Of a stretch of 35,720 nucleotides of DNA, positions 7,322 to 15,600 are shown in pieces; within the stretch, counting starts at the first letter, position 1; each line of letters starts with the position of its first letter. A program made the position numbers and the translations under genes. The notes under the pieces were generated by a model that was not told the origin of the DNA, searched no databases, and saw only the letters and a list, made by a program, of their open reading frames with translations. This DNA comes from Lachnospiraceae bacterium (GTDB taxonomy: Bacteria > Bacillota > Clostridia > Lachnospirales > Lachnospiraceae): contig JAFTBX010000003.1 in the NCBI GenBank assembly GCA_017455005.1, positions 1-35,720 on the forward strand, in the 5' to 3' direction.

Positions 7322-8318
7322 CGGGTGCATGATGGAAAATGAGATGATCACAAAAACATATCGTGAAGCGATCCATGATGCCCTGGAGGAGGAAATGGGC
7401 CGGGATGCCGATGTGATCCTGATGGGAGAAGATATCGGCGTTTATGGCGGCGGTTTCGGAGCGACAGCCGGATTACTTCAGAAGTACGGCAGGGAGAGGG
7501 TACTGGATACACCGATCTCGGAGACGGCTTTTGTCGGAACGGCTATAGGTGCCGCCGTCACAGGTATGCGCCCTGTCGTGGAACTGATGTTTTCGGATTT
7601 TATGTCTGTCTGCTGGGATCAGATCATGAATGAAGCGGCGAAGATGCACTTCATGTATGCAGGAACCCTGAAGGTACCGATGGTGATCCGAACGGCAGCA
7701 GGCGGCGGAACCGGCGCGGCAGCGCAGCATTCCCAGTCACTGGAAGCCATGTACTGCCATGTACCGGGACTTAAGGTCGTGATCCCTTCCACGCCGTATG
7801 ATGCCAAAGGATTGCTGAAGTCTGCGATCCGGGATGACAATCCGGTCATTTTCCTGGAGCAGAAGCTATTATATAATACGAAGGGACAGGTTCCTGAAGA
7901 GGAGTACCTGATTCCGCTTGGAAAGGCCGACATCAAGCGGCCGGGCACGGATGTGACCCTGATCACCTACGGAAGAATGGTGCAGATGTGTCTCAACGTG
8001 GCGGAGTGGCTGGCTTTGGACGGTATTTCCGCAGAGGTACTGGATCTGAGGACGCTGAGCCCCCTGGACAAAGAAGCGATCAATGCCTCCGTCAGCAGGA
8101 CGGGGCGCGCCGTTGTTGTTCATGAGTCCGTTCAGTTTGGCGGATTCGGAGGAGAGATCGTGAGCACGATCATGGAGGGAGATGCATTCCGTTTCCTCAA
8201 GAACCCCGTCAGGCGTGTCGGCGGCAGGTTCTGTCCGATACCCTGCAGCCCTGAACTCGAAAAAAGCGTATTCCCTACACCGGAGCGGATCGAAGCAGCG
8301 GTGCGGGAGATACTGTAA
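7314..8318 (+). CDS. thiamine diphosphate-dependent dehydrogenase E1 beta subunit (AcoB/PdhB-like)
   Basis: This 334-residue beta subunit pairs with the alpha subunit encoded just upstream. Conserved features are LMGEDIGVYGG, the RVLDTPISE segment, PVVELMFSDF, the GGGTGAAAQHSQSLEA loop of the active site and the C-terminal transketolase domain with VHESVQFGG. The conserved part begins at MITKTYREA (codon at 7344), and the ATGs at 7314, 7329 and 7332 are all possible starts. I keep 7314 because it overlaps the alpha stop, a usual coupling arrangement. The gene ends 26 bases before secA without a terminator, so readthrough into secA is possible. Confidence 0.85.
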   Translation: MSDGCMMENEMITKTYREAIHDALEEEMGRDADVILMGEDIGVYGGGFGATAGLLQKYGRERVLDTPISETAFVGTAIGAAVTGMRPVVELMFSDFMSVCWDQIMNEAAKMHFMYAGTLKVPMVIRTAAGGGTGAAAQHSQSLEAMYCHVPGLKVVIPSTPYDAKGLLKSAIRDDNPVIFLEQKLLYNTKGQVPEEEYLIPLGKADIKRPGTDVTLITYGRMVQMCLNVAEWLALDGISAEVLDLRTLSPLDKEAINASVSRTGRAVVVHESVQFGGFGGEIVSTIMEGDAFRFLKNPVRRVGGRFCPIPCSPELEKSVFPTPERIEAAVREIL

Positions 8319-8344
8319 GTTACTAGACAGAAAAGGAGCCTTGT

Positions 8345-10960
8345 ATGGCAAGCTTTGCCGAAAAGTTATTTGGTACACACAGTGAACGTGAGCTGAAGCG
8401 GATCTATCCCATCGTGGACAAGATCGAAGCACTGGATGCAACCATGGCCGCGATGTCGGATGAGGAACTGAAGGGACAGACTGCGCTCTTCAAGGAGCGT
8501 CTGGCAAACGGTGAGACACTTGACGATATCCTCCCGGAGGCGTTCGCGACAGTCAGGGAGGCTGCTTCCCGTGTACTCGGCATGAAGCATTTCCGCGTAC
8601 AGCTGATCGGCGGCGTGGTCCTTCATCAGGGCCGTATCGCCGAGATGAAGACAGGTGAAGGAAAGACACTTGTTTCTACCTGCCCCGCATACCTGAACGC
8701 GCTGGCAGGACGAGGAGTCCATATCGTCACCGTTAACGACTATCTGGCAAAGCGTGACGCGGAGTGGATGGGCAAAGTCCATGAGTTCCTCGGACTTACC
8801 GTCGGCGTCGTTTTAAACAGTATGGATAATGCTGAGCGTAAGCGTCAGTATGCCTGCGATATCACCTATGTCACCAACAATGAGCTCGGTTTCGACTACC
8901 TGCGTGACAACATGGCGATCTATAAGGAACAGCTCGTTCTTCGCGGGCTCGACTATGCCATCATCGATGAGGTCGACTCTGTCCTGATCGATGAAGCGCG
9001 TACGCCGCTGATCATTTCCGGCCAGTCCGGCAAGAGCACCAAGCTCTATGAGATGTGCGATGTCCTGGCCCGGCGTCTCGAACGCGGCGAGGCATCCGCA
9101 GAGTTTTCCAAGCTGAACGCGATCCTCGGTGAAGAGATCGAGGAGACCGGCGACTTCATTTATGATGAAAAGGATAAAAATGCTTCCCTTACCGAACAGG
9201 GTGTCCATAAGGTAGAGGAGTTTTTCCATATCGACAACCTGGCGGACCCGGAAAATCTGGAGATCCAGCACTGTATCATCCTCGCGCTGCGCGCGCACTA
9301 TGCGATGCATCGTGACAAGGATTATGTCGTCAAGGACGATGAAGTCCTGATCGTCGACGAATTTACCGGTCGTATCATGCCCGGCCGCCGTTATTCCGAC
9401 GGTCTGCATCAGGCGATCGAAGCAAAGGAACATGTCAATGTTCGCCGTGAGAGCAGAACGCTCGCGACGATCACCTTCCAGAACTTTTTCAATAAGTTCA
9501 ATAAAAAGGCAGGCATGACCGGTACTGCGCAGACAGAGGAGAAGGAATTCCGTAATATCTACGCGATGGATGTTATCGTGATCCCGACCAATGTCCCGGT
9601 GCAGAGGATCGACCGCGACGACGCGGTCTATAAGACCAAGCGTGAGAAGTTCAATGCCGTCTGTGACAGTGTTGAGGAGTCATACCGCAAGGGACAGCCG
9701 GTCCTCGTCGGTACGATCACCATCGAGACCTCGGAGCTGCTTTCCGGCATGCTCAAAAAGCGCGGAATTCCGCATAATGTCCTGAACGCGAAGTTCCATG
9801 AAAAGGAAGCGGAGATCGTTGCGCAGGCAGGCCAGCACGGAGCGGTCACCATCGCGACCAACATGGCCGGCCGTGGTACCGATATCAAGCTGGATGATGA
9901 AGCAAAAGCGCTCGGCGGCTTAAAGATCGTCGGTACGGAGCGTCATGAGTCCCGTCGTATCGATAACCAGCTGCGCGGCCGTTCCGGCCGTCAGGGCGAC
10001 CCGGGTGAGTCCAAGTTCTACCTGTCGCTGGAGGACGATCTCCTGCGGCTGTTCGGCGCGGACAACCTGATGAATATCTTCAACCGTCTGGGCGTGGAAG
10101 AAGGCGAAGAGATCCAGCATAAGATGCTTTCCAAGGCAATCGAGAACGCCCAGAAGAAGATAGAGAACAATAACTTTGCAGTTCGTGAGCAGCTGCTGAA
10201 GTTTGACCAGGTCAACAATGAACAGCGTGACGTGGTCTATGCGGACCGCCGTAAGGTGCTGGACGGCCTCAATATGCGTGATGTCATTATCGGTTACGCA
10301 CAGGACATCGTTGACAATGCGGTGGATATGACGATCGCGGATGATGCGCAGCCTGCTGACTGGGATGTTTCCGCACTCAACAACATGCTTCTTCCGGTGA
10401 TCCCGCTCAAGCCGACGCGCCTGACGCAGGACGAGTTCAACCACATGACGAAGGCCGGACTCAAGCAGCTCCTCAAGGAGCAGGCAATCAAGCTGTATGA
10501 GGAAAAGGAAGCGCTCTTCCCGGATCCCGAACAGCTTCGTGAAGCGGAGCGTGTCGTGCTTCTGAAGGTGATCGACAATAAGTGGATGAGCCACATTGAC
10601 GACATGACGCAGCTCAGGGAAGGCATCGGTCTCGTGACTTACGGACAGAAGGATCCGCTGGTCGAGTATAAGACTGCGGGATATGAGATGTTCGAAGACA
10701 TGGCGGCTTCGATCAAAGAAGAGACGATCCGTGTGCTTTACCATATCCAGGTGCAGCAGAAGATCGAGCGTGAACCGGCAGCGAAGATCACAGGTACCAA
10801 CCGTGATGATACGGCTGTCAGGGCACCGAAGCGCAGGGAGATCCGCAAGATCTATCCGAACGATCCCTGCCCGTGCGGATCCGGCAAAAAGTTCAAGCAG
10901 TGCCACGGACGCATGATGAAACCGGGTGAGAAGCTCGATTTCAATTCACCCGTCGTCTGA
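8345..10960 (+). CDS. secA: preprotein translocase ATPase SecA
   Basis: This 871-residue motor drives protein export through SecYEG. Walker A MKTGEGKT is at 101-108, the DEAD-like [16 protein letters not shown] follows near residue 205, the preprotein cross-linking domain and helicase domain 2 ([13 protein letters not shown]) are intact, and the C-terminal zinc motif [13 protein letters not shown] has C842, C844, C853 and H854. This tail binds SecB or the ribosome in other bacteria. AAAGGAG lies eight bases before the ATG. The gene is next to prfB, as in many Firmicutes. Codon choice (CGT, ATC, GTC) suggests high expression. Confidence 0.97.
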   Translation: MASFAEKLFGTHSERELKRIYPIVDKIEALDATMAAMSDEELKGQTALFKERLANGETLDDILPEAFATVREAASRVLGMKHFRVQLIGGVVLHQGRIAEMKTGEGKTLVSTCPAYLNALAGRGVHIVTVNDYLAKRDAEWMGKVHEFLGLTVGVVLNSMDNAERKRQYACDITYVTNNELGFDYLRDNMAIYKEQLVLRGLDYAIIDEVDSVLIDEARTPLIISGQSGKSTKLYEMCDVLARRLERGEASAEFSKLNAILGEEIEETGDFIYDEKDKNASLTEQGVHKVEEFFHIDNLADPENLEIQHCIILALRAHYAMHRDKDYVVKDDEVLIVDEFTGRIMPGRRYSDGLHQAIEAKEHVNVRRESRTLATITFQNFFNKFNKKAGMTGTAQTEEKEFRNIYAMDVIVIPTNVPVQRIDRDDAVYKTKREKFNAVCDSVEESYRKGQPVLVGTITIETSELLSGMLKKRGIPHNVLNAKFHEKEAEIVAQAGQHGAVTIATNMAGRGTDIKLDDEAKALGGLKIVGTERHESRRIDNQLRGRSGRQGDPGESKFYLSLEDDLLRLFGADNLMNIFNRLGVEEGEEIQHKMLSKAIENAQKKIENNNFAVREQLLKFDQVNNEQRDVVYADRRKVLDGLNMRDVIIGYAQDIVDNAVDMTIADDAQPADWDVSALNNMLLPVIPLKPTRLTQDEFNHMTKAGLKQLLKEQAIKLYEEKEALFPDPEQLREAERVVLLKVIDNKWMSHIDDMTQLREGIGLVTYGQKDPLVEYKTAGYEMFEDMAASIKEETIRVLYHIQVQQKIEREPAAKITGTNRDDTAVRAPKRREIRKIYPNDPCPCGSGKKFKQCHGRMMKPGEKLDFNSPVV

Positions 10961-11034
10961 TACAAAAGCAGGACGCTTCTGCCCTGTTGAAAGAGCAGAG
11001 AAACGGAATACTTACAGGAATAGCAGGTGAATAC

Positions 11035-12177
11035 ATGGCATTAATCGAATTTGACAATTATAAGACAGAACTGGCTCAGTACAAGGCGCCGCTGGATGAG
11101 ATCAGAGCATCTCTGGATCTTGAAGGCAAGCAGCAGCGCATTGCCGAGATGGAACGCCAGATGGAGGAACCTACTTTCTGGGATGATCCCGAAAAGTCTG
11201 CGAAGATCATGAAGGATCTGAACTCCCTCAAGTCCGCGGTCGGGCGGTACAACTCCCTGAAGTCTCAGTATGAAGATATTGAGACACTGATCGAGATGGG
11301 ACGGGAGGAAGACGACGAGGAACTTGCCAGGGAAGCCGGCGAGGCACTGCATGGATTTGTGGAAGACATCGAAAACATGCGCACTTCTCTGCTTCTTTCC
11401 GGAGAGTACGACGCCAACAACGCGACGGTCGCGCTTTCTGCAGGTACCGGCGGTACTGAGGCGATGGACTTTAACGAGATGCTTTACCGCATGTATACGA
11501 GATGGTGCGAGCGTCATGGCTTTACGGTCAAGCTGCTTGACTATCAGGAGGGCGATGAAGCGGGCATCAAGGGCGTGACCTTCCAGGTAGAAGGCGAGAA
11601 CGCCTATGGTCTCCTCAAATCCGAGGCGGGCGTACACCGTCTGGTCCGTATCTCCCCGTTCAACGCACAGGGAAAGCGCCAGACCTCATTCTGTTCCTGC
11701 GATGTTATGCCGGAACTGGATGACAACATTGAGATCGATATCGATCCGTCGGATCTGAAGATCGATACCTATCGTTCTTCGGGCGCAGGCGGACAGCACA
11801 TCAACAAGACTTCATCCGCGGTCCGAATCACACATATCCCGACCGGTATTGTCTGTGCCTGCCAGGAGGAACGTTCGCAGTTCCAGAACAAGGATAAGGC
11901 GATGGCCATGCTGAAGGCAAAACTGTACATGCTGAAGCAGCAAGCGCATGCGGAAAAGCTTTCCGATATCCGCGGAGACGTCAAGGAAATTGCATGGGGC
12001 AGCCAGATCCGCAACTACGTCCTTCAACCCTACACCATGGTCAAGGACGTACGTACCGGTGAAGAGACAGGTAATGCGCAGGCAGTGCTCGACGGTGAGA
12101 TCGACCAGTTTATCAGCGCCTATCTCAAGTGGGTGCAGCTGGGCAAGCCTGACCGCCGCGTCGCGGATGCGGATTAA
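11035..12177 (+). CDS. prfB: peptide chain release factor 2, without programmed frameshift
   Basis: This 380-residue RF2 ends translation at UGA and UAA. The GGQ motif that triggers hydrolysis is at about 252-254 (SSGAGGQHINKT), and the stop-codon reading SPF motif lies in VRISPFNAQGKR. In most bacteria prfB contains an in-frame UGA near codon 25 read by +1 frameshifting (CTTTGAC). Here the N-terminal region through LDLEGK is one continuous frame with no such site, so RF2 level is not autoregulated in this way. The longer frame from 10987 is rejected because AGGTGA lies six bases before the ATG at 11035. Confidence 0.95.
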   Translation: MALIEFDNYKTELAQYKAPLDEIRASLDLEGKQQRIAEMERQMEEPTFWDDPEKSAKIMKDLNSLKSAVGRYNSLKSQYEDIETLIEMGREEDDEELAREAGEALHGFVEDIENMRTSLLLSGEYDANNATVALSAGTGGTEAMDFNEMLYRMYTRWCERHGFTVKLLDYQEGDEAGIKGVTFQVEGENAYGLLKSEAGVHRLVRISPFNAQGKRQTSFCSCDVMPELDDNIEIDIDPSDLKIDTYRSSGAGGQHINKTSSAVRITHIPTGIVCACQEERSQFQNKDKAMAMLKAKLYMLKQQAHAEKLSDIRGDVKEIAWGSQIRNYVLQPYTMVKDVRTGEETGNAQAVLDGEIDQFISAYLKWVQLGKPDRRVADAD

Positions 12178-12203
12178 AAATGGTATATTTTTTATTTAGA
12201 ATG

Positions 12204-12212
12204 TGTTATAAT
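12204..12212 (+). promoter_or_regulatory. extended -10 promoter upstream of the AraC-type gene
   Basis: TGTTATAAT is a TGn-extended consensus -10. The -35 region (12184-12189) is poor. Transcription would start near 12219, so the hairpin at 12222-12252 would form the very 5' end of the mRNA. Confidence 0.55.
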
Positions 12213-12221
12213 CATTCAAGC

Positions 12222-12252
12222 GGGAGATGATGGCCCGTCGTCATCATCTCCC
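12222..12252 (+). other. strong hairpin between prfB and the AraC-type gene
   Basis: GGGAGATGATG (12222-12232) and CATCATCTCCC (12242-12252) pair perfectly over 11 bp with a 9-base loop. Only TTGCTTT follows, a weak T run. It may be the prfB terminator or a stabilising 5' hairpin of the next transcript. Confidence 0.6.
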
Positions 12253-12268
12253 TTGCTTTAACACAAGG

Positions 12269-12284
12269 GTTAGCTACCGCTTAC
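12269..12284. promoter_or_regulatory. shared 16-bp palindrome, copy A
   Basis: GTTAGCTACCGCTTAC matches the pattern (G/A)TTA(G/C)-N6-CTWAC. It lies in the leader of the AraC-type gene, 29 bases before its ATG. The following bases continue as CTTACAAATGTTG, nearly identical to those after copy C. Confidence 0.55.
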
Positions 12285-12312
12285 AAATGTTGCCTTAGGA
12301 TAACACGTAATA

Positions 12313-12708
12313 ATGAAGGAAGAACCGGAAGAGAAATATAAAACCATTCAAAATACCAAAAGAGTTCCCGGAAGCAGGCAAAGGAAGCTTGCTGACGGAA
12401 TCCGGCAGTATCTTATGGCCAATCTGGACAGGAAAGTAACGATCACAGAGCTGGCAGATTATTTTCATGTGTCTGAAACACTGATCAAAAACTGCTTTAA
12501 AGGCGTGTACGGAACAACCGTTCATGCCTGGTTCCGTACGGAGAAGATGAAAGCGGCCGCACAGGACCTGGTCACGACCGATCTTTCTGTCCTGGAGATC
12601 GCGGGAAAATACGGTTTTGATAACGGGAGCAAATTCGCGAAAGCCTTCAGCGGTGTTTTTTCTTTGCCTCCGAGTGAGTTTAGGCTAACAAAAATTAGCA
12701 GAAACTAA
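12313..12708 (+). CDS. short AraC-family transcriptional regulator
   Basis: This 131-residue protein is essentially only the AraC/XylS DNA-binding domain. It has two helix-turn-helix units, the first around VTITELADYFHVSETLIKNCFKGVYG (residues 42-67) and the second around SVLEIAGKYGFDNGSKFAKAFSGVF (about 92-116), followed by the LPPSEFR ending. There is no ligand-binding or dimerisation domain, as in MarA/SoxS-sized regulators. The ATG at 12313 has only a distant AGGA. Two copies of the 16-bp palindrome flank the gene, and one overlaps its stop codon. Its place directly before the small membrane proteins and P-type ATPase suggests that it controls them. The signal it responds to is unknown, and iron is my inference. 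Confidence 0.8.
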   Translation: MKEEPEEKYKTIQNTKRVPGSRQRKLADGIRQYLMANLDRKVTITELADYFHVSETLIKNCFKGVYGTTVHAWFRTEKMKAAAQDLVTTDLSVLEIAGKYGFDNGSKFAKAFSGVFSLPPSEFRLTKISRN

Positions 12709-12709
12709 C
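12694..12709. promoter_or_regulatory. shared 16-bp palindrome, copy B
   Basis: ATTAGCAGAAACTAAC. The site overlaps the stop codon of the AraC-type gene. A further CTAAC at 12685-12689 lies exactly 20 bp before the CTAAC of this copy, so the stretch can also be read as a direct repeat, the usual form of AraC-family sites. Confidence 0.55.
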
Positions 12710-12726
12710 AGAACGCAATTCGGAAT

Positions 12727-12742
12727 ATTAGACAAAACTTAC
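12727..12742. promoter_or_regulatory. shared 16-bp palindrome, copy C
   Basis: ATTAGACAAAACTTAC, 33 bp after copy B (three helical turns), continuing as CTTACAAAAGTTG. It lies about 45-60 bp upstream of the -10 at 12786-12791, a position suited to an activator. Confidence 0.55.
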
Positions 12743-12785
12743 AAAAGTTGACCCAAATGGAGCCGAAAGCGAAACGGCGATTGAC

Positions 12786-12791
12786 TATAAT
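12786..12791 (+). promoter_or_regulatory. -10 box of the small peptide/DUF6110 operon
   Basis: A perfect TATAAT stands 31 bases before the 26-codon gene. The -35 position (12763-12768, CCGAAA) is far from consensus, which fits a promoter that needs an activator. Confidence 0.5.
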
Positions 12792-12822
12792 AACAGTATA
12801 AACAGCAAGGAGCGGTAAAGAG

Positions 12823-12903
12823 ATGAAATATCATAAGATGTTTGCGTGGCTTACTGTGATTTGTTTTGTAATGACGTTCATTACCGGTTATAAGCATAAA
12901 TAA
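12823..12903 (+). CDS. 26-residue single-span membrane peptide
   Basis: The frame MKYHKMFAWLTVICFVMTFITGYKHK follows AAGGAG (12807-12812) by about ten bases. Residues 7-22 form one hydrophobic segment flanked by Lys/His on both sides, so it should span the membrane. It sits 14 bases before the DUF6110-like gene on the same transcript. I do not know a named family. Its position, before a second small membrane protein and a P-type ATPase, matches the small accessory genes that precede fezB in ferrosome clusters. Confidence 0.6.
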   Translation: MKYHKMFAWLTVICFVMTFITGYKHK

Positions 12904-12917
12904 GGGGGCGTTTTAAG

Positions 12918-13241
12918 ATGATCGATATTTGCTGGGGCAAGATGAGACTGGTGGCTTGCGGCGCACTGCTTTCAACGGTGGGTTATCGCATCGTGCGGAG
13001 CCCGGAAGCAAGAAAGCTGTATACGCTGGCTACGGCGGCTGTGCTTCGCGAGAAGGAATACATCATGACTGAACTGACTGATATCCGCGAGGATTGTGAG
13101 GACATCGTGGCAGACGCAAAAGAACTCAATGAGTGCTATGCAGAAGAGCGTGCGAAGGTGATCGAAGACCGCGCGGCACGCAGGGCAGCGGCGGCGGAAG
13201 CCGAGGCAAATGCTGCAGTGGGTTCGGAAGCACAGGCATAA
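12918..13241 (+). CDS. DUF6110-like small membrane-anchored protein
   Basis: This 107-residue protein has an N-terminal hydrophobic segment (about residues 10-26, LVACGALLSTVGYRIV, with spaced glycines). A charged, probably coiled-coil region follows (about 45-90), with many acidic residues and a conserved-looking REDCEDIVADAKELNECYAEE stretch, and it ends in an Ala/Glu-rich tail. AGGGGGCG precedes the ATG. I recall DUF6110 as the name for proteins of this kind found beside P-type ATPases in Clostridia, but have not checked it. The acidic helical part could bind metal ions or organise a membrane compartment. A terminator separates it from the ATPase gene. Confidence 0.7.
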   Translation: MIDICWGKMRLVACGALLSTVGYRIVRSPEARKLYTLATAAVLREKEYIMTELTDIREDCEDIVADAKELNECYAEERAKVIEDRAARRAAAAEAEANAAVGSEAQA

Positions 13242-13257
13242 GATCCGATATCATGAC

Positions 13258-13285
13258 GAAGCCGCCATTATGGCGGCTTCTTTTT
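13258..13285 (+). terminator. intrinsic terminator before the P-type ATPase gene
   Basis: GAAGCCGCC (13258-13266) pairs perfectly with GGCGGCTTC (13272-13280), loop ATTAT, followed by TTTTT. It should greatly reduce readthrough from the small-protein genes into the ATPase gene, giving unequal amounts of the products. Confidence 0.88.
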
Positions 13286-13345
13286 GGCTGAATACCGGGA
13301 GTCTGTCGTACAGATACGGTAAAATTATGATTGAGAGGTTTATTC

Positions 13346-15439
13346 ATGAAATGCAGAATCCTTCATGAATCCAGAGGCCGTCTGAGGGTCCGGCTGATGC
13401 AGGGACGCATGACGCTTGCACAGGCGGACTATGTGGAGTATTACCTGAAAGCCGTGGAAGGGGTCAGGGATGTCAGGGTATATGACCGGACCTGTGATGC
13501 GCTGATCTTATATGATGCGGATAAGGAGAGGAAAAACCGGAGCCGTCTGATCGACGCGCTTGCGGAGTTTTCCTATGAAATGAGCACCGCTGTGGTTCCG
13601 GACCACACCGGCAGGGAGCTGAACAGGGAATATGAAGACAAACTGGTATCCATGGTGCTCTGGCGGGTCGCACGAAAACTGTTTGTGCCTGTAGATATAC
13701 GGCGTATTCTCCATATCCGGAGAGCTGCGCGCTATATGTGGCGCGGCATGAAGGTTCTCGGGAGAGGCAGGCTGGAGGTGCCGGTCCTGGATGCAGTCGC
13801 GATCACTACGGCAATGGTGCGCGGCGATTTTGACACATCTTCATCGATCATGTTCCTGCTCAGGGTGGGCGAGATCCTGGAGGAGTGGACACATAAGAAA
13901 TCGGTTGCCGACCTGGCGAGCACGATGTCGCTCGGCGTGGATAAGGTCTGGATGCTGGCTGACGGACAGGAGATCCTGACGCCGGTAGGCCGTGTGAAGG
14001 CGGGCGACCTGATCGTGGTACGCACCGGCAATATGATCCCGCTTGACGGCCGTGTCGTGAGTGGCGAGATGACCGTGAACCAGTCTTCGCTCACGGGCGA
14101 GTCACTTCCGGTCCCGCGTTCCGCAGGGGGCTATGTATATGCAGGAACCGTTGTTGAGGAGGGCGTCTGTACAGTACAGGTCGAAAAGGTCTCCGGAAGC
14201 GGCAAGTATGACAGGATCGTCCGGATGATCGAAGAGTCGGAAAAACTCAAGTCCCGGACAGAAGACAAGGCATCCCATCTGGCAGACCATCTGGTTCCAT
14301 ACAGCCTTGCCGGCACGATCCTGACTTACCTGATCACACGGAACGCGACGCGGGCGATCTCGATCCTGATGGTAGACTTTTCCTGTGCGCTGAAGCTTTC
14401 CATGCCGCTGGCGGTGCTTTCCGCGATGCGGGAAGCGGGAAATCATGATATTGCCGTGAAGGGCGGCGTTTTCATGGAAAATGTCTCAGAAGCGAAGACG
14501 ATCGTCTTTGATAAGACCGGGACGCTGACGCATGCAACGCCCAAAGTCCGTATGGTCGTTCCCTTTGGAGGCAATGATGAGCATGAGATGCTGCGGATCG
14601 CCGCCTGCCTGGAGGAACATTATCCGCATTCAATGGCGAGAGCGGTAGTGGAAGCTGCCAAAGCAGGCCTTCCGCATGACGATGAAAGGCACTCCAAGGT
14701 CGAGTACGTGGTCGCGCACGGCATAGCCAGCATCGTGGACGGTAAGAAGGTGATTATCGGCAGCCGTCACTTTGTGTTTGAGGATGAGGGATGCAAGGTG
14801 CCGCGCGGGGAAAAGAGAAAATTCAACAGTATTCCTTCAGAGTATTCACACCTGTACCTTGCGATCGACGGGAAGCTTGCAGCAGTCATCTGTATTGAAG
14901 ATCCGATCAAGGCAGAAGCGCCTCAGGTTGTCAGAAGCCTGCATGCACTGGGCATCGACCGGGTCGTGATGATGACGGGTGACAACCGCAATACGGCGGA
15001 AAGTGTTGCCGCATTGATCGGTCTGGATGAGGTTTTCGCGGAAGTACTTCCGGAAGACAAGGCCGCATTTATCAAGTCGGAGCACGATGCCGGACGGAAA
15101 GTGATCATGGTCGGCGACGGGGTCAATGATACGCCGGCGCTTTCTGAAGCGGATGTAGGTATTGCAATCAGCGACGGCGCGGCTATCGCGAGAGAGGTCG
15201 CGGACATCACGATCTCCGTGGACGACCTGCGCGCGTTGGTCATGCTGAAGAAGCTGAGCGACGCGCTGATGCAGCGGATCCATTTTAATTACCGTTTCAT
15301 CATGTCATTCAACACAACGCTGATCCTGCTCGGAGTAGCGGGGATCATGCCCCCGGCAACATCCGCACTGCTTCACAACCTTTCTACGATAGGCATCAGT
15401 CTGAAGAGCATGACGGATCTGATCGGAGCCACAGAATAG
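13346..15439 (+). CDS. P1B-type metal ATPase, candidate P1B-6/FezB-like
   Basis: This 697-residue transport ATPase has the P-type motifs TGES (250-253), DKTGT with the phosphorylated D389, MTGDN and GDGVND. It lacks a CxxC metal-binding domain. Instead it begins with a basic motif (HESRGRLRVR, residues 7-16) and a ferredoxin-like HMA_2-type segment to about residue 80. The membrane metal site reads DFSCALKLSMP (345-353) rather than the CPC or SPC of copper, zinc or cobalt pumps, and the usual SEHP motif appears as YPHSMA. These traits match what I remember of P1B-6 ATPases, which include ferrosome protein FezB. The frame from TTG at 13331 is rejected because GAGAGG lies eight bases before the ATG at 13346. 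Substrate iron is an inference. Confidence 0.82.
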   Translation: MKCRILHESRGRLRVRLMQGRMTLAQADYVEYYLKAVEGVRDVRVYDRTCDALILYDADKERKNRSRLIDALAEFSYEMSTAVVPDHTGRELNREYEDKLVSMVLWRVARKLFVPVDIRRILHIRRAARYMWRGMKVLGRGRLEVPVLDAVAITTAMVRGDFDTSSSIMFLLRVGEILEEWTHKKSVADLASTMSLGVDKVWMLADGQEILTPVGRVKAGDLIVVRTGNMIPLDGRVVSGEMTVNQSSLTGESLPVPRSAGGYVYAGTVVEEGVCTVQVEKVSGSGKYDRIVRMIEESEKLKSRTEDKASHLADHLVPYSLAGTILTYLITRNATRAISILMVDFSCALKLSMPLAVLSAMREAGNHDIAVKGGVFMENVSEAKTIVFDKTGTLTHATPKVRMVVPFGGNDEHEMLRIAACLEEHYPHSMARAVVEAAKAGLPHDDERHSKVEYVVAHGIASIVDGKKVIIGSRHFVFEDEGCKVPRGEKRKFNSIPSEYSHLYLAIDGKLAAVICIEDPIKAEAPQVVRSLHALGIDRVVMMTGDNRNTAESVAALIGLDEVFAEVLPEDKAAFIKSEHDAGRKVIMVGDGVNDTPALSEADVGIAISDGAAIAREVADITISVDDLRALVMLKKLSDALMQRIHFNYRFIMSFNTTLILLGVAGIMPPATSALLHNLSTIGISLKSMTDLIGATE

Positions 15440-15462
15440 ATTTCCTTAACTAAATCCTTTTG

Positions 15463-15504
15463 GAGCCTTTTTCCGCCGTTTTGGAGCGGAGAAGGCTCTT
15501 TTTT
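15463..15504 (+). terminator. terminator after the P-type ATPase gene
   Basis: GAGCCTT...CCGC pairs with GCGG...AAGGCTC with a one-base bulge; six T follow at 15499-15504. Confidence 0.85.
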
Positions 15505-15527
15505 ACGAGTAATATAAATATCAACAT

Positions 15528-15543
15528 GTTACCTATGGCTAAC
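15528..15543. promoter_or_regulatory. shared 16-bp palindrome, copy D
   Basis: GTTACCTATGGCTAAC. It covers the -35 position (15532-15537) of a possible promoter with -10 TACAAT at 15555-15560, which would suit a repressor. Confidence 0.55.
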
Positions 15544-15600
15544 ACGATTCAAAATACAATTCTTTTTGCCGCACGATGCGGCATAAATTTTACGTCAGAA

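Noticed and set aside
9920..10906. 328-codon minus-strand frame inside secA
   Set aside because: Shadow of secA codon bias; the translation shows no domain or signal.
11035..11120. Programmed frameshift in prfB
   Set aside because: Looked for CTTTGAC and an in-frame TGA near codon 25; neither is present.
12679..12689. TTTAGGCTAAC as a DtxR/IdeR core site
   Set aside because: The flanks do not match the full 19-bp consensus and it lies in the AraC-type coding end; the N6 palindrome explains the region better.
15567..15583. TGCCGCA/TGCGGCA hairpin as a terminator
   Set aside because: No T run follows on either strand; it may instead be part of the DUF2325 control region.
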